In this document: positions 63,941-64,000 of the stretch, one piece after another
How the letters are laid out: each line of letters opens with the position of its first letter
Position numbering within the stretch: the first letter of the stretch is position 1
Position numbers and translations under genes: made by a program
Source of the DNA: Cymodocea nodosa
Taxonomy: Eukaryota; Streptophyta; Magnoliopsida; Alismatales; Cymodoceaceae
Direction of reading: 5' to 3'
DNA length: 64,000 nucleotides
Assembly (NCBI GenBank): GCA_036874045.1
Contig: CM072345.1
Span: forward strand, 11,022,501-11,086,500
The notes under the pieces: model-generated
What the model was told of the DNA's origin: nothing
Databases searched by the model: none
Seen by the model: the letters and a program-made list of their open reading frames with translations, nothing else

Positions 63941-64000
63941 GTACGATTCAAAGATGTTACATTACGAAACATTTTGGCAACATATGTCCGTATGTTGTTC

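Overview
The window is nuclear DNA of a flowering plant. It holds seven intron-containing or intronless plant genes of well-known families, separated by AT-rich intergenic DNA and padded with transposable-element remains. GC-rich exons in AT-rich introns and the overall gene style fit a non-grass monocot, but the species cannot be fixed from sequence alone. No bacterial, CRISPR, rRNA or confident tRNA feature is present.

Layout. 0-2.4 kb: decayed PIF/Harbinger element (a Myb/SANT-like ORF1 fragment, then a HARBI1-type transposase). 5.0-8.3 kb (+): IQD calmodulin-binding scaffold protein, 4 exons. 9.3-10.7 kb (-): L1-type LINE relic. 11.4-14.4 kb (-): rhomboid intramembrane protease, 5 exons, with a long-inverted-repeat MITE in its last intron. 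14.5-23.6 kb: gene-poor stretch with simple repeats and a ~50-base poly-G run. 24.7-29.8 kb (+): class IV HD-ZIP factor of the ANL2/ROC type, 9 exons, behind a GA/CT-rich leader. 32.3-46.2 kb (+): a group III GSK3/shaggy-like kinase, 13 exons, inflated to 14 kb by insertions. 47.6-50.0 kb (-): intronless DYW-class PPR protein. 51.1-59.0 kb (+): XBAT/XBOS ankyrin-RING ubiquitin ligase, 10 exons, divergent from the PPR gene. 60.5-63.9 kb (+): replication factor C small subunit (RFC2-like), cut by the right edge.

All seven genes read as intact open frames once spliced; I rebuilt each exon chain by hand, and phases agree at every junction. They are not a functional cluster: calcium/calmodulin scaffolding, membrane proteolysis, epidermal transcription, brassinosteroid-type kinase signalling, organelle RNA editing, ubiquitination and DNA replication sit side by side as unrelated plant genes.

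The most interesting content is structural. A 339-bp TRIM element with 109-bp LTRs, a tRNA-Met-type primer site and a perfect 5-bp target duplication is nested inside a copia relic in kinase intron 1. A 2.1-kb gutted copia element with a perfect 5-bp target duplication lies 16 bases past a GC-type donor in the XBAT-like gene. A 488-bp hAT-like MITE with a 7/8 target duplication sits in RFC2 intron 4. A ~50-bp near-perfect hairpin lies next to a SINE-like head in the XBAT-like gene. I found no evidence of a wholly new gene system.
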